A DNA stretch of 64,000 bases from Portulaca oleracea (Eukaryota > Streptophyta > Magnoliopsida > Caryophyllales > Portulacaceae): the NCBI GenBank assembly GCA_029582165.1, contig CM055869.1, positions 57,609,518 to 57,673,517 of the forward strand. The letters run 5' to 3'. Of this stretch, positions 11,223-22,830 are shown piece by piece. The notes under the pieces were generated by a model, which made no database searches, was not told the DNA's origin, and saw only the letters and a list, made by a program, of their open reading frames with translations. A program made the translations under genes and the position numbers. Numbering within the stretch: position 1 is the stretch's first letter; every line of letters starts with the position of its first letter.

Positions 11223-13034
11223 TTATCCAGACGTTCTCTCAATCTCCTTACATGGTAGAGCGTCATTTTCTACATACCTAATCATTTCATTTTCATTTCC
11301 ATTTCCATTCTCGGGCATCTTAGTTTGTGCATCCCTAAACTTCTTGTATATATCACCTCTATAAAACTTCTTAGTCCTAATCACCAACACAAAGGAAACT
11401 AAGCACCCAAACAATGCAGTCCCTGCCATAATAAGAAAAGAGAGCCTATAACATTCAGGACCAATACAAGTCAAATCTTCCCCTGCTTTTCGTTGCAACC
11501 CTTTAGCACTTAGCTGCTTCAAAGCTTCTCTATCATACAATCTGCCCGTCACCATTACATTTAGTATATAGGACCCAAATGGGCTAGCCACGGCCCCAAA
11601 GTTATATAGTGTTGAATAGTATTTGAGGCCAAAAATCTCAGATATGATGGCAAAGATTAGTGGCCACTGAGCCCCAAAACAAAACCCTATGATCACTGAG
11701 GCGATGTACAGAGTATTAGGGACCGCGAAGGCGATTAAGAGGTGACCGGCACAAGAGAGGAGCAAGACTAGGGTAAGCATGAGGGGCCTTGGGACCTTGT
11801 ACTTTGCTAGGGCTATTTCTGAGACAAACCCTGAGGTGACTCGCCCTAAGTAGTTCCATATGCTTACTAGGGACACAAATGTGCTTATGCTTTGTTTTGG
11901 GTAACCCAATGAGGCCCCAATTTGGCCCAAGTTGTCGATGGCTGTAAGAGCCCCTCCTACACCGCAAGTGGTGGAGATGAAGATGATCAACATGTCGATA
12001 CTAAAGAGAGCCTGAAGTATGGTGTAATCGTCCCCGCGATTTGGTGGGTTGAAAATGTTGCCTAGGCAAGAAGTTTGGTCTGATTTTAGATCATTTGAGG
12101 GCTCTAAAGATGGTGGTAGTTGAGTAGTGGTTAGGTCATCAGTAACAATGTCAACATTTTGGATCGCACCTAAGTTAAGATTGTTTTGGTTCCTTAGCCT
12201 AGCCAATTTGTACTCTTCTTTGACCACAATCGCAAAGGGTAGAAAGAGGAGAACCATAACAACCAAGGCACTTACATAGTACTCAACCCTAGTGAAGCTC
12301 ACCCTATTTTGAACTATGATCACAACCATCAAAAACCCTGTTAAGGACAACGATATGTAGAGAAGCCTATAAAACACATTGAGTTCATCATTCTGCGGTC
12401 TCTCCACCTTCAAGACCCTAATTGTGCGAAGAAAAACAACAGACATGGCCGCAGGGAGCCATCCAATGAACAAAATCAGAGCCTTAGAATCATTCCCATA
12501 GAATGCATGGAAGAGTTGTGTAAGAATCGCACCACTTAACCCTACAAACCCCTTCAAAAGCCCCAACACCACCCCGCGACTCTCAGGGAAGTTCTTGACA
12601 CAAGTAACCAAGGCACCGGTGTTGGAAAAGGACTGAGAATTGGCCCCTATACATATATAGAGACACATTTGCCACACCGAAACACCCTTAAGGTGCCCAG
12701 TGACAGCCAACCAGATCATAAAATAACCGAAAAAATTCATGCCAGCACCGATAGAAAGAACAACCCAAGGAGGAGTGACTTCATTGATGAGGCCCGAGAG
12801 GACCCCCACATTACCCCCCATGTCTTTGAAGAAGCTCAGGAGGTTCAACGTTGACTGGTCGTATCCCATTGAGGATTTTAAGTCGTTGGAGTAGAGACCG
12901 AACATGTAGCCAGCCCCAGCCACAGACATCACCAGGAGCGAGGCAAACACCATGAACCACCGCCCAAGGATCACTCGTAACACAAACCGTTCCATCTCCC
13001 TCCGACCACCACTTTTCCCAACTCCAAAACTCAT
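11223..13034 (-). CDS. Nodulin-like major facilitator transporter
   Basis: An intact frame of 603 codons from the chosen ATG. The N-terminal half is a Nodulin-like domain (PF06813): GRWFMVFASLLVMSVAGAGY near 24-43, the GLYSNDLKSSMGYDQ loop near 46-60, the LINEVTPPW motif and the GANSQSFSNTGALVTCVKNF segment. The C-terminal half is a second set of membrane helices of MFS type, ending in a hydrophilic tail, giving about twelve predicted membrane spans. Plant members of this clade resemble Arabidopsis At2g39210-type proteins; the substrate is generally unknown and none is assigned here. The frame is open 17 codons further upstream (to 13085). I prefer the internal ATG at 13034 because the extra residues do not resemble the family and because family proteins start a short distance before the GRWFMVF helix. 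No damage is visible. Confidence 0.92.
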   Translation of the reverse strand: MSFGVGKSGGRREMERFVLRVILGRWFMVFASLLVMSVAGAGYMFGLYSNDLKSSMGYDQSTLNLLSFFKDMGGNVGVLSGLINEVTPPWVVLSIGAGMNFFGYFMIWLAVTGHLKGVSVWQMCLYICIGANSQSFSNTGALVTCVKNFPESRGVVLGLLKGFVGLSGAILTQLFHAFYGNDSKALILFIGWLPAAMSVVFLRTIRVLKVERPQNDELNVFYRLLYISLSLTGFLMVVIIVQNRVSFTRVEYYVSALVVMVLLFLPFAIVVKEEYKLARLRNQNNLNLGAIQNVDIVTDDLTTTQLPPSLEPSNDLKSDQTSCLGNIFNPPNRGDDYTILQALFSIDMLIIFISTTCGVGGALTAIDNLGQIGASLGYPKQSISTFVSLVSIWNYLGRVTSGFVSEIALAKYKVPRPLMLTLVLLLSCAGHLLIAFAVPNTLYIASVIIGFCFGAQWPLIFAIISEIFGLKYYSTLYNFGAVASPFGSYILNVMVTGRLYDREALKQLSAKGLQRKAGEDLTCIGPECYRLSFLIMAGTALFGCLVSFVLVIRTKKFYRGDIYKKFRDAQTKMPENGNGNENEMIRYVENDALPCKEIERTSG

Positions 13035-13192
13035 TTTTTTTTGTGATATCGAAGAAATTAGATCAAGTTTAAAAGAACTAAGCAACTGATTTAGCTGAAG
13101 CGATATGATTCAGCCTTGTTTTAGGCTTTGAATAACGTAAAAAAAGTAAAAGAGCCAAGGGATTGATGAAATAATCTAAGAGCTAGAGGTAA

Positions 13193-13202
13193 CATATATA
13201 GA
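13193..13202 (-). promoter_or_regulatory. Possible TATA box of the nodulin-like transporter
   Basis: On the minus strand the sequence reads CTCTATATATGTTACC, about 160 bp upstream of the preferred start codon. That distance would give a leader of roughly 130 bases. It is recognised by motif and position only. Confidence 0.4.
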
Positions 13203-13650
13203 GAGAGCTAGCCATGAACACTTACAAGGGACCAATGATAGGCCTTTAGAAAGTGGGTGTCAAAATCAAGCCATTTTCACAACACGAACACTTTGGAATA
13301 GTTTCTTAAGAGGGTATATATACATTGGATAATAACAAGAAGAAGGCAAATAAAGTGTGAAAACACAAAAACTCCAAAAAAGTGGGGCCAACCATAATTT
13401 GTTAGGTGATTCATAATGTTTAGGCTTGTTAATTACACTAGCGGGGCAAGAGAAATATTTTCAAAAGGATTAGTCATTTTCCTACATATAAAGACATTGA
13501 GTTAGTTATAACAAGAGTTGGGAAATTTTGTTGCCAAAAGGGACACAATATTAAAGGGTGATCTAGTGGGAGATCACTATGGCTTGTTTGCTAGTTCTTT
13601 CCTTCAGCCTATTTTTTACAAACTTTAATAAAAAATATTAAAACATGTCC

Positions 13651-13928
13651 GTTGAGTTGTCCCACATCGGCCTTTGACACCCATATTGTGGTGTTTATAA
13701 TGGCTTGGGTGCCTCAACCTCCTAAGCTAGCTTTTGGGGTTGAATTGGGCTCAAGTCTATTATTTCACATGGTATCAGAGTCAGGGTCATTGATGTTGGC
13801 GCCGCGCCCGCAGTGGTCTGCGCCTCGTGGTGAGGAGAGCGTGTTGAGTTGTCCCACATCGGCCTTTGACACCCATATTGTGGTGTTTATAATGACTTGG
13901 GTGCCTCAACCTCCTAAGTTAGCTTTTG
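13651..13928 (+). mobile_element. TRIM-like miniature LTR retrotransposon
   Basis: Two direct copies starting GTTGAGTTGTCCCACATCGG lie at 13651 and about 13842, ~190 bp apart. Between them, right after the first copy, is TGGTATCAGAG (13770-13780), the plant primer-binding site complementary to initiator tRNA-Met. The internal region is only about 60 bp and has no ORF, so this is a terminal-repeat retrotransposon in miniature. The second LTR is cut short after about 87 bp, at TTAGCTTTTG. Confidence 0.8.
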
Positions 13929-14582
13929 ATTCAGCAGCGTCCCATCATAATATAATTTTTCATTTTTTAGGACCACTAGAATACAATTGGCGGATCTAGG
14001 TCTTCTGATTAGGGGTGACCAATACACTGATATATTCATTTGATACACATAAACTCTGTAATTTTTATTCCAGATTATACTAAATTACTATAATTTTTTT
14101 TTTACCGGTGGCCGTGGCCACCCTAGGACTAGCTTGGGATACGACACTGAATACGAATAAAAAAAACGTATGAACTACTGACATACAAAAGCTGAAAATA
14201 GGATGACCAGAATCCAATTTTCCTTAATACAATGAGAAAAAATGAAAAATAGTTTATATCTCAAAGAAAACAAAATCTTTTCGCCCAAAAATATTTATTA
14301 CAACATGTTGATGTCTACTTGTAAAAGAGAGGTGTAGATTGAGCAATTGAGGTTAGCCATGCACATGCAAATGTAAAGGCTAATTAAAGCAAACTACACA
14401 AACAAACCCTAAATGAAAAGTGTTCAATTTGGGAATGCAAAAGCTGAACATTGCGTTCCTCTTAAATGTCAATACTGTTGAGTGTTTGGAAAACTCTCCA
14501 TCAACAACTAATTATTTCTCTTAAGCACTAGATTACCAAATACTAATTAATCAAACTACTAATAATTGTGTTTTGTCCCATT
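13929..14582. other. AT-rich spacer
   Basis: No gene or repeat structure is recognised between the TRIM and the CACTA element. Confidence 0.4.
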
Positions 14583-14614
14583 CACCAGTAGAATAAGGGT
14601 CGAAAAACGTCTGT

Positions 14615-15000
14615 GATTTGGCGTCTGATAAAAAGTCAGACGCCAAATCTACGAAGTAAATTTTTAAAAAAAAATTAAACAAAGAATGGCGTCTCTTTAT
14701 TGTAAAGAGACGCCGAACGTTTGAAGTTAGGCGTCTCTTTTGGCCTGGAACAGACGCCGTTACTTTTCGGTGTTTCGGCGTCTGTTCCAGGCCAAAAGAG
14801 ATGCCTAACGTTTGAATTTAGGCGTCTCTTTTGGCCTGGAACAGACGTCGTTAATTTTCGGCGTCTGTTCCAGGCCAAAAGAGACGCCTAAATTGGCAAA
14901 TACAAAAAAAAAACATAGCCTGCAACTCTGAGACCTCGACTGCCGAAACCCTATTTAGGGCCAAAAATGGCGTCTGTTTGAGGCCCAACAGACGCCGATT
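14615..15000. repeat. Left subterminal hairpin repeats of the CACTA element
   Basis: GGCGTCT and its complement AGACGCC recur many times. Several pairs form near-perfect stem-loops in which GGCGTCTGTTCCAGGCC faces its complement. In En/Spm such subterminal motifs are binding sites for the element-encoded DNA-binding protein (TNPA); that role is inferred here. Confidence 0.75.
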
Positions 15001-16267
15001 AGGTTTAAATTGGTAAAAAAAATTTCATTCAGTCACTTGTCTGCGGCGCCATCGACGAGAAGAAGGAGAAAGAAGCGAGAAGAAGGAGAAGACGAAGAAG
15101 GAGACACACCGGCGTTCAATCAAAACAATAGGTAATTTTTGTTTCAGATCTGTTATAATTTACTTATTGTTGTGAAAAGTTTGAAAAATTGTAAGAATTT
15201 GATTAAAATATGATGAAAAACGAAAAATTTGAATATTTGTAGAGTTTATTTTTTGTTGAGCATAATTTTAGATCTAATTTGGTTGATTGAGTGAGTATAA
15301 GTTGAGAAATTGAGCAGTTTTAGTTAATTTGTATGAATTGTAATATATTTTGGATGTTGTATTCGAATTTTATTTGTGAAATTAGGGCTCGTGATGTATT
15401 GTTTGTATGTTTTAGTTTTAGTTTAATTGATTGTGTGTATGTTATGTTTAAGTTTAATTTTTAGTTTTAATTTATAATGTTGTGAAGTATATAAGTAAAT
15501 ATGTTTAGGTTGAGTATAATGTTGAGTTTTATATGTTTTGAAGTAAATTAAAATATGCATTATTATATTTATTGTTCCAAAAGAATATATATATTAATGC
15601 ATGTAAAATTTGTTTAACTTTGAGCATTATATAAACGTTAGTATGTAATATATATGAATTTTGAATGTTTTGTATGTTCTAAATTTGTGGGAAATTATAA
15701 TGTGTTTTGATGAGTAAAAAATATGTTATATTTTAGGATGGTTTTTAGGAAATTTAAAAACTATTTAATTAGTTAGAAATATACAATTAGTTAGGAATAC
15801 ATATTTAGTTTGTATATAAACTATTATTCAATTTTGGTTGAATTTATAATTCAATTTGTTTAGTTAATAAGTTAATAATATTAAAAAAATTATTATATAT
15901 AAACTATTATTACGTACGTATTAAATTTAATTATAAAACTATTTATAATTGTTTAGTTTTGTTAATAAGTTTATAAGAATTAGTTGTCATAAAAGGAGGT
16001 TGAGTTTGGATGATTTTGGTTGTTATTAGTAAGTGAGTTAGCGTTTAAAGTTGGTTGCGCGCGGAAATTTGCTGCTAATCCAACCTAAGTGCTAACTTAA
16101 TCAAGACATAAATTATGTAAATAATTATGTCACGTACATCCATATTTACTTACGTAAGTACTCAACAACCAGTAGCTACATACTTAGTGAATAGGTTATT
16201 TATGATGGTAATTTAGGTAGTAATTAAGTAGGGGAATTTATATATATGTCATAAACCGAGGTTGAGT

Positions 16268-16872
16268 TTGGATCCTGTTAGTGTCCAACGAGTGTGTGTT
16301 TCGTGATCTGATAATCTATGGCTGAAAGGGACCTGCATGAGGCGTGTTGACTCTCCTTTATTCGTTTGGTTCCTAAAAAGCAGCGTAATTTTCTTAAGTG
16401 AACTTGCATGAGGGCTATCTGATTGCTCAGGAGTAAGAAACATCTACGATTCGATACAATGAGATGCGTGTTTATATTGCGCCTAAATTGAGGGGTAGCA
16501 AGACAAGGTGGGGTTGAAAGAGAAGCTCTTCGTAAAAGGTCTAATAGAATTGCATGGTGTTGGATTTCTATATAGTAAACGGTCTAATATATAGAAATCC
16601 AACACCATGCATTTCTATTAGACCTTTACTGAAGAGCTCTCTTCAACCCCACCTATCTTGTTACCCTCAATCTGCAATATAAACACGTACTCCATTGTAT
16701 CGAATCGAAGATGTTTCTTACTCCCAGAAACTATATAGCCCTAAAGTTCACTTAAGAAAATTACGCTGCTAGAACAAACGAATAAAGGAGAGTCGACGAC
16801 TCATGAAAGTCTTTTCGACCATAGATTAACGATTAACAAACACACTCTCCTTGGATAATAACATGATCCTCT
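16268..16872. repeat. Large imperfect inverted repeat inside the CACTA element
   Basis: The left arm (about 16268-16580) is matched by its complement on the right (about 16588-16872). Paired words include CTCCTTTATTCGTTTG, GCGTAATTTTCTTAAGTGAAC, GAGTAAGAAACATC and GCATGGTGTTGGATTTCTATAT. The loop is under 15 bp. A transcript would form a ~300-bp duplex with scattered mismatches. It lies just upstream of the transposase relic. Confidence 0.8.
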
Positions 16873-16969
16873 TGCCTAGTGACATAGCTTAATTAAATTC
16901 ATGGTCGGTTTAAATAATTTATTTTGATTATTAATTAAATTCATGGGGCTTGAATAATAGATTCACGTA

Positions 16970-19760
16970 CATTATGGACGGGCCCCACATCTGTTGGATG
17001 TACGAGAGGTTTGAACCGGGTAGGAGGTTATCGGGGCTGAATGGGCTCTTTGGGGTAGCTATGTTTGATGAATTTGCAAAGAGTAATTCGTATGAGTATC
17101 CGAGAGGCTGGAAAGTATCGGTGCCCATGTGTGAAGTGCAAGAATAAGAGCGGACTTAGTCTGAAGAAGTTAAAGAACATTTGTATAGGCGAGGTTTATG
17201 GAACAATATTGGTGTTGGGCGAGCCATGGTGAAGAATGGGGTGACTTTGATGATGAGAATGACGGTGGTGGCGATGCGGAAGGTGATTGGGAACCGTCTG
17301 CAGTAGTACTCGACAAGCGAGGAACTGACCACCGCGTTCATCGACGAGCGGAAGAGATGATGAATGATTTCATCATGGCGAATGAGGCGCCTAATGCAGA
17401 GCTCAACAATTTTATGATACGCTACAATGCCTCAGCGGCCTCGTGGGAAGGGTGTACGACCCATCTTGAGTTGTCACTGCCGTGAGGTTGATAAGTCGAA
17501 GTCGAAGCACAATTTGTCGAGCGGGCAATGAGCGATATCATGGAATGATGGCGAGAGCATCCCACCGAACCTAGTGCCTAGGAACTACGATGAGTTGAAA
17601 AAGAAGGTTAAGAAGTTGGGGATGGGCTATGAAACAATTGATTGTTGCCCTCTTTGGATGCATGATATACTATAAGGGCGATGCACATCTCACTGAATGT
17701 AATTTTTGTAGTCATCCTAGGTATAATCCACAGAAATCGTCAAACACGACAAAGAAAGGCGTACCGTACAAGAAAATGTTTTTCTTTCGCTTGACGCCTA
17801 GATTGCATCGTCTGTATGCCTCGAAGAATACGTAGGGCATATGAGATGGCACGCGGAGAACAAGCGCGAGGAAGATGTACTTTGCCATCCGTCGGACGGC
17901 GCCTCTTGGAAAATGTTCGACATCGTGCATCCAGAGTTCGCGGGGGAAACGCGAAATGTAAGGCTGGGCCTGTGTGCGGATGGGTTTAGCCCGTTCAACA
18001 TGACAGGGAGGTCTTATTCGATATGGCCGGTTGTAGTTACTCCTTACAACTTACCACCTGAATTGTGCATGACAAAACCGTACATGTTTCTTACGTGTAT
18101 TATTCCAGGTCCGAAGAACCCCGGAAATAAAATTGATGTCTTCCTCCAACCCTTGGTGGACGAGCTGCAACGCTTATGGGTTGGTGTTGAAACATATGAC
18201 ATCTCCAAAAGACAGAATTTTAACATGAGGGCATCTTCGATGTGAACGGTGAATGATTTTCCGGTCCTTGGCATGCTTTCTGGGTGGAGAACGCATGGTG
18301 CTATGTCGTGTCCTGTTTGCATGGATGGTTTGAAAGTAATTCGTCTGAAGCATGGGAGGAAAGCCTCGTGGTTTGACTGTCACCGACAGTTTCTTGCAAA
18401 GGGGCATGCTTTGAGAAGAAATCGAAAAGCATTTCGAAAGGGGCACACTTGCCCAGATAGAACTGTCCCACCGTGTAGGAAAAACGGTTATGAAATCTAC
18501 GAGGAGGTGAAACACTTCCCCAAGGTGACTACCAATGGCGACTTTGTTGTCCCGGGATTCAGAGAGAATGCTCATAATTGGAAAATACAAAGTATATTTT
18601 GGGAGTTGCCTTATTGGAAGGATCACATGGTTCCACACAACTTAGATGTGATGCACATTGAGAAGAACTTTGTGGACAACATCGTTAACACGGTGATGGG
18701 GGTGGACGGCAAAACGAAGGATGATGGAAATGCAAGGAGGGACGTGGCGGACATATGTGATAGGCCGGAACTCCATCTATTGCCCGGTCCTAACGGTAAA
18801 CCCCTACAACCTAGAGCCAAATATGCTCTTCCTGAGGATAAGCGAACAGACGTTTATGGCGGGCACGGCAATTTGCGTTGCGGACGCTTATGCTTGAACC
18901 AAGCGTGTTGATGCATTAGGTAAAAGGTTTGAACTTTAAAAGCCATGATCATGTGTTCATGCGGACATTGTTACTGTTGCGTTAGGGCACTTCCCGATGA
19001 TGTGTTGGAGCCACTCGTTCAGTTAAGCCAATGGTTCAAGAGTCTGTGCTCCACAACATTGAAGCACAGTGACTTAGTCCGGCTTGAAAAAGAAATTCCC
19101 ATAATAATATGCAAGCTGGAGACCATATTTCCACCTGGCTTCTTCAACGTAATGGAACACTTGCCCATTCATCTGGTCCAGGAGGCATTCTTTGGTGGTC
19201 CTGTTCAATATCGTTGGATGTATCCCTTTGAGAGGTATTTCGGGTGGTTGAAGAAGAAAATAAAGAACAAGGCACACCCTGAAGGATCTATGGCCCAAGC
19301 GTACCTCATGTTTGAGATTTCCCAATCCGCATCTACATACTTTGGGACGGATAATGTATCGTCTTCTACATCAACAAGTATGCGTAACGAGAACGATGGG
19401 GATGAGCCTATGTTATTGTCGGTTTTTAAGGACAGTGGGAGCCCTGTGGGAGGTGTAAACACGAGATGGCTCAGCGATCAAGAGTATAAAGCAGCACACC
19501 TTCATGTTCTACTGAACTGCAAAGAAGTCAACCACTACTTAGAGTAAGCAATAATGCTCACTACCGACTTCATTAAAATTATATGTATTATAAGTGTAAT
19601 TAATGAGCTTGCTTCCCTCGCAGCTTGTTTAAGAATTACAAGTTGACTTCATTTCCGAACACCACGGACACTCAATTGGATCAGATGATCGAAGCAGAGT
19701 TCGCTCAATGGTTTTATCAGCTATCTGTGAGTATTGACACAACGCCAGAATCAGGGTGAT
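16970..19760 (+). pseudogene. Degraded tnp2-type CACTA transposase
   Basis: The domains of a plant CACTA transposase follow in order. Transpos_assoc-like sequence is at about 16975-17190 (CWMYERFEPGRR, then after a frameshift CPCVKCKN and the KKLKEHLYRRGLW segment). The start of the tnp2 domain (Transposase_21) is at about 17575-17735 (LGMGYETIDCCPLWMHDILY, CNFC). The core is at about 17840-18905 (LCADGFSPFNMTGRSYSIWP, CPVCMDGL, VPHNLDVMHIEKN). A DUF4218-like region is at 18985-19345 (FPPGFFNVMEHLPIHL, VQYRWMYPFERYFG), followed by a C-terminal AEFAQWFYQL. At least three frameshifts and a TGG-to-TGA-like stop at about 18243 disable it. The family cuts and pastes CACTA elements in the nucleus. 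Confidence 0.9.
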
Positions 19761-20227
19761 AATGACGACGATGAGGAGGAGAGCGAAAGTGATGATGACG
19801 ATGCCGCCGCCGTGTGACGACATTAATCGATCATTTTAATTGTGTTTATATTTTACATTGTATAGACGAACTAAATATTTAAACTCTTTCTTAATTAATT
19901 ACATTCATACTTATTAGCTAGTACATATTTAATCCAAACATCGAAATATTTTTCATTATGTTTTGCACATACGTACGTACAAATTAATTAACTTAATTAA
20001 TTAACATATATATATATATATATATAATAACACGTACGTACACATGAGAATAATTATAATTAACAAAATAATCGAGAGTGAAACATATATATATAAATTA
20101 AATTATCTACCCAGAAAAAATTACAATATAACTAACAATAATAATAATTAATAATTAACTATACCTAAAAAATACACATATATACATCATAATTAGTTAT
20201 AACTAAAATTAAGAATATATAACAGTA

Positions 20228-20301
20228 ATAGTATCAATAATAATAATAATATCAATTATAATATCAATAATAATAATAATAATAATATCAATTATAATAT
20301 C

Positions 20302-20332
<31 letters not shown>

Positions 20333-20334
20333 GC
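20228..20334. repeat. (AAT)n microsatellite
   Basis: Runs of AAT/ATA units with short ATATCAATT interruptions lie just inside the right subterminal region of the CACTA element. Confidence 0.8.
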
Positions 20335-20380
20335 GCGCGCCAGCCAGCAGCGAAATTTTTTTGAAAATTTACAATATTTA

Positions 20381-20544
20381 GGCGTCTGTTTTCCCGCCAA
20401 ACAGACGCCCAAATAATTGCGCGCGCCCAGCAGCAGCGAGAAATTTCAAAAAATTAACCAAATTTGGCGTCTGTTTTCCCGCCAAACAGACGCCCAAATT
20501 ACTGAAATTGAAAATGGCGTCTGTTTGGCGGGAAAACAGACGCC
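20381..20544. repeat. Three perfect subterminal hairpins of the CACTA element
   Basis: Hairpins lie at 20381-20409, 20466-20494 and 20516-20544. Each has an 11-bp stem, GGCGTCTGTTT against AAACAGACGCC, around a 7-base loop (TCCCGCC, inverted in the third). They are the right-side counterpart of the repeats at 14615-15000. Confidence 0.85.
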
Positions 20545-20927
20545 ATTTTGCCAGCATCTATATAAACCTTTAGCCCTCAAACTTCCCTCCGAAATTTTTC
20601 CCACCCATCTCCATTTCATTTCTCTCATCTTCTCTCATCAATTCTCTCATTTCCCCTAAACCTTCACAACACCTCAAATCCATCCAAGATTGATGAACAT
20701 TGGAGATTGAAGATTTAAGATACAAGATTGAAGATCGAAGATACAAGATTGAATATTGAAAAATCAATATTGAAAAATATTGAAATCATATATTAATTGT
20801 AATTTAGGTTTTTATTTTGTTTGTATCATTTAATTTAGTAAAAAATATCATTAATAAAATTGTATTATATTTTTTTATTTGTTAAAAAATATATTCATTA
20901 TCATTTTATTGTTGTTATTTCTATAAA

Positions 20928-20980
<53 letters not shown>
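20928..20980. repeat. (TA)n microsatellite
   Basis: A nearly pure TA run within the right part of the CACTA element. Confidence 0.9.
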
Positions 20981-20984
<4 letters not shown>

Positions 20985-21239
20985 TGTACATACATGAATA
21001 TTTGCACACATATATATCATTTATTATTATATAAAATGTATTTATTTTCATTATTAATGTCTCCACAATTCTTATTAAACAATTTAATTAGAAATACAAA
21101 AATTTAATTTTTACGCTTTATTTTATAATTAGAACACTCAAAATATACTATTTATTCTAATTATTTTCATTATTGAATTCATGCTTTATTTTATATATAT
21201 ATATATCATTTAAGTTTTTTTTTTGTTTCTGTAACCCAT

Positions 21240-21490
21240 ATCGGCGTCTGTCTGGCATGAAACAGACGCCTTTTTGGCATAAAAAACAGCGTTTGTTTCA
21301 TGGCAGACAGACGCCGATATGGGCCTGACACAACCCTCGTAGTCTGCAACAATTTTGGCGTCTGATTGAAATAGACGCCATTTACAGACGCTTTTTTAAA
21401 AAAGGCGTACTAGGTTTTGGCGTCCGTTTTAATCAGACGCCAAAACAATTTTGGCTTCTGTTTAACCCCTTTCCAGACGCCATTTACAGA
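21240..21490. repeat. Right subterminal repeats of the CACTA element
   Basis: At least eight copies of GGCGTCTG or CAGACGCC lie within 250 bp of the right end, some as facing pairs such as GGCGTCTGTCTGG with its partner 15 bp on. Confidence 0.75.
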
Positions 21491-21606
21491 CGCATTTAGG
21501 GTTAAATTCTACTAGTGATTGGAATCTACCCTTAATAGTCGAGATGATAGTCTTATTATTGTTTATTTTTGTGGTTTTTTGGCCGTTGTTGCAGTTGTTT
21601 TAGTTT

Positions 21607-21970
21607 GGGTTTTTGGCTCAAAATAATCCGAAGTCGGAGGTCATTGGCTGAAAATAATCTAAATTCACTTTTTGATTGAAAATAATACAAACTTTTAACT
21701 TATTTGCTCGGACTAAACCGAAATCGATTTCCGGCTTCGAAATACTGACTGGTAAGCTTATGTAGACCTCAGTCATCATAAATTTAAAACTAAAATCAAT
21801 TAAAAAAACATGTGCTCAAGCTGCCCAGTCCGTATTCCGACGTCGGAAATCGATTTCGGTTTAGTCCGAGTATATAGGTTAAAAGTTTGGATTATTTTCA
21901 GCCAAAAAGTGAGTTTGGATTATTTTCAGCCAATGACCTCCGACTTCGGATTATTTTGAGCCAAAAACCC
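21607..21970. mobile_element. Mutator-like fold-back MITE with perfect 9-bp TSD
   Basis: The ends GGGTTTTTGGCTCAAAATAA and the exact complement form long inverted arms of over 100 bp, including the GATTTCCG/CGGAAATC segment. The 9 bp TTTTAGTTT precede (21598-21606) and follow (21971-21979) the element. It is 364 bp long and has no ORF. Confidence 0.88.
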
Positions 21971-22301
21971 TTTTAGTTTTGTCTAGCTATTTTATTTGAT
22001 ATTTTACTATTTTGCAGATTTTTATAGCATTTTTGATGCGTTCTTAGCCTTTAATAACTATCCATTATCAAAAAGAATGTTTTGAATAAGAAGACAATAT
22101 TGAAGCATGTTGAAAAGTGATTGAGGACTGATAAACGGTCTTCACAATTGATGATTTTATTGTTGCTCTAGTTCCTTGTACTCGCCTTTGATGATTTAAG
22201 GCTTGCCTTAAGATTAATTGGAAAATCAAAAATTAATTGGTTTTCAAAATTAATCCAATTGAGTTTCTTCAATTGTGTAAACGGATTGTCAAAGTGGTTT
22301 T

Positions 22302-22830
22302 TTGAAACTTTTTTTTTCCGCTGGAATCAACTTCTCTATTAACTTCAGTTCATGGATGGAAAATTGTCTATATCCAAGTCTCCTAGACTACGCTGAAACG
22401 TATTGCCTTGAAAACTTGTTTGTGGTTGAAGAAAATAAAAAATCAAACTATGTTTTCTTTGTTATTAAAGTTGTTAAATTACTTCTCAAAGTAATAGTAA
22501 AAAAATGAAGAAGCACAAGGAAGTTCTACAATGATGGAAAAGATGCAAGTGAATGAGTGGTTTTAGAGCTGGCAAAATTTTGTCCGACCCGGATTATCCG
22601 AATTGTCCGACCAGGAAAAAACTGGGTCTGGACATAAATTTTTCGTCCGAATTTTTATATTGTCCGAATTGACCGAATATTCAGATATAAAATTTCTCTT
22701 TTTTCTATTGTCCGAACCCGATTTTAAACCGTCCAATCGTCCGACCGGTTTGACCGAAATAAAGCGGGTCGGACATGAATTTCGTCCGTCGACGTTGTCC
22801 GAATTTGTCAAGCCAATTTCTTCGGACCGG
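22302..22830. other. Unassigned ORF and degenerate CCGA/CCGAC repeat
   Basis: A 68-codon frame at 22302-22508 matches nothing I recognise and is probably not a gene. From about 22575 to 22830 there is a degenerate mosaic of TTGTCCGAA and GACCGG words in both orientations, like those at 29440-30070. Confidence 0.35.

Larger units (their letters stand above)
14583..21517 (+). mobile_element. CACTA (En/Spm-type) DNA transposon, 6.9 kb
   Basis: The left end is CACCAGTAGAATAAGGG and the right end, read inward, is CACTAGTAGAATTTAACCC, a terminal inverted repeat of at least 12 bp with one base changed from canonical CACTA at the left. Both flanks carry the 3-bp duplication ATT (14580-14582 and 21518-21520). 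Inside are subterminal arrays built on the GGCGTCTG word, a long internal inverted repeat, and a decayed tnp2-family transposase on the plus strand. A purine-rich leader followed by a GGTAATTTTTG splice-like signal at about 15130 may be the start of the element transcript. The transposase is broken, so the copy is non-autonomous. Confidence 0.92.

Noticed and set aside
12669..12854. 61-codon plus-strand frame
   Set aside because: Antisense of the nodulin-like transporter.
20209..20412. Isoleucine-rich frame
   Set aside because: It is a translated AAT microsatellite within the CACTA element.
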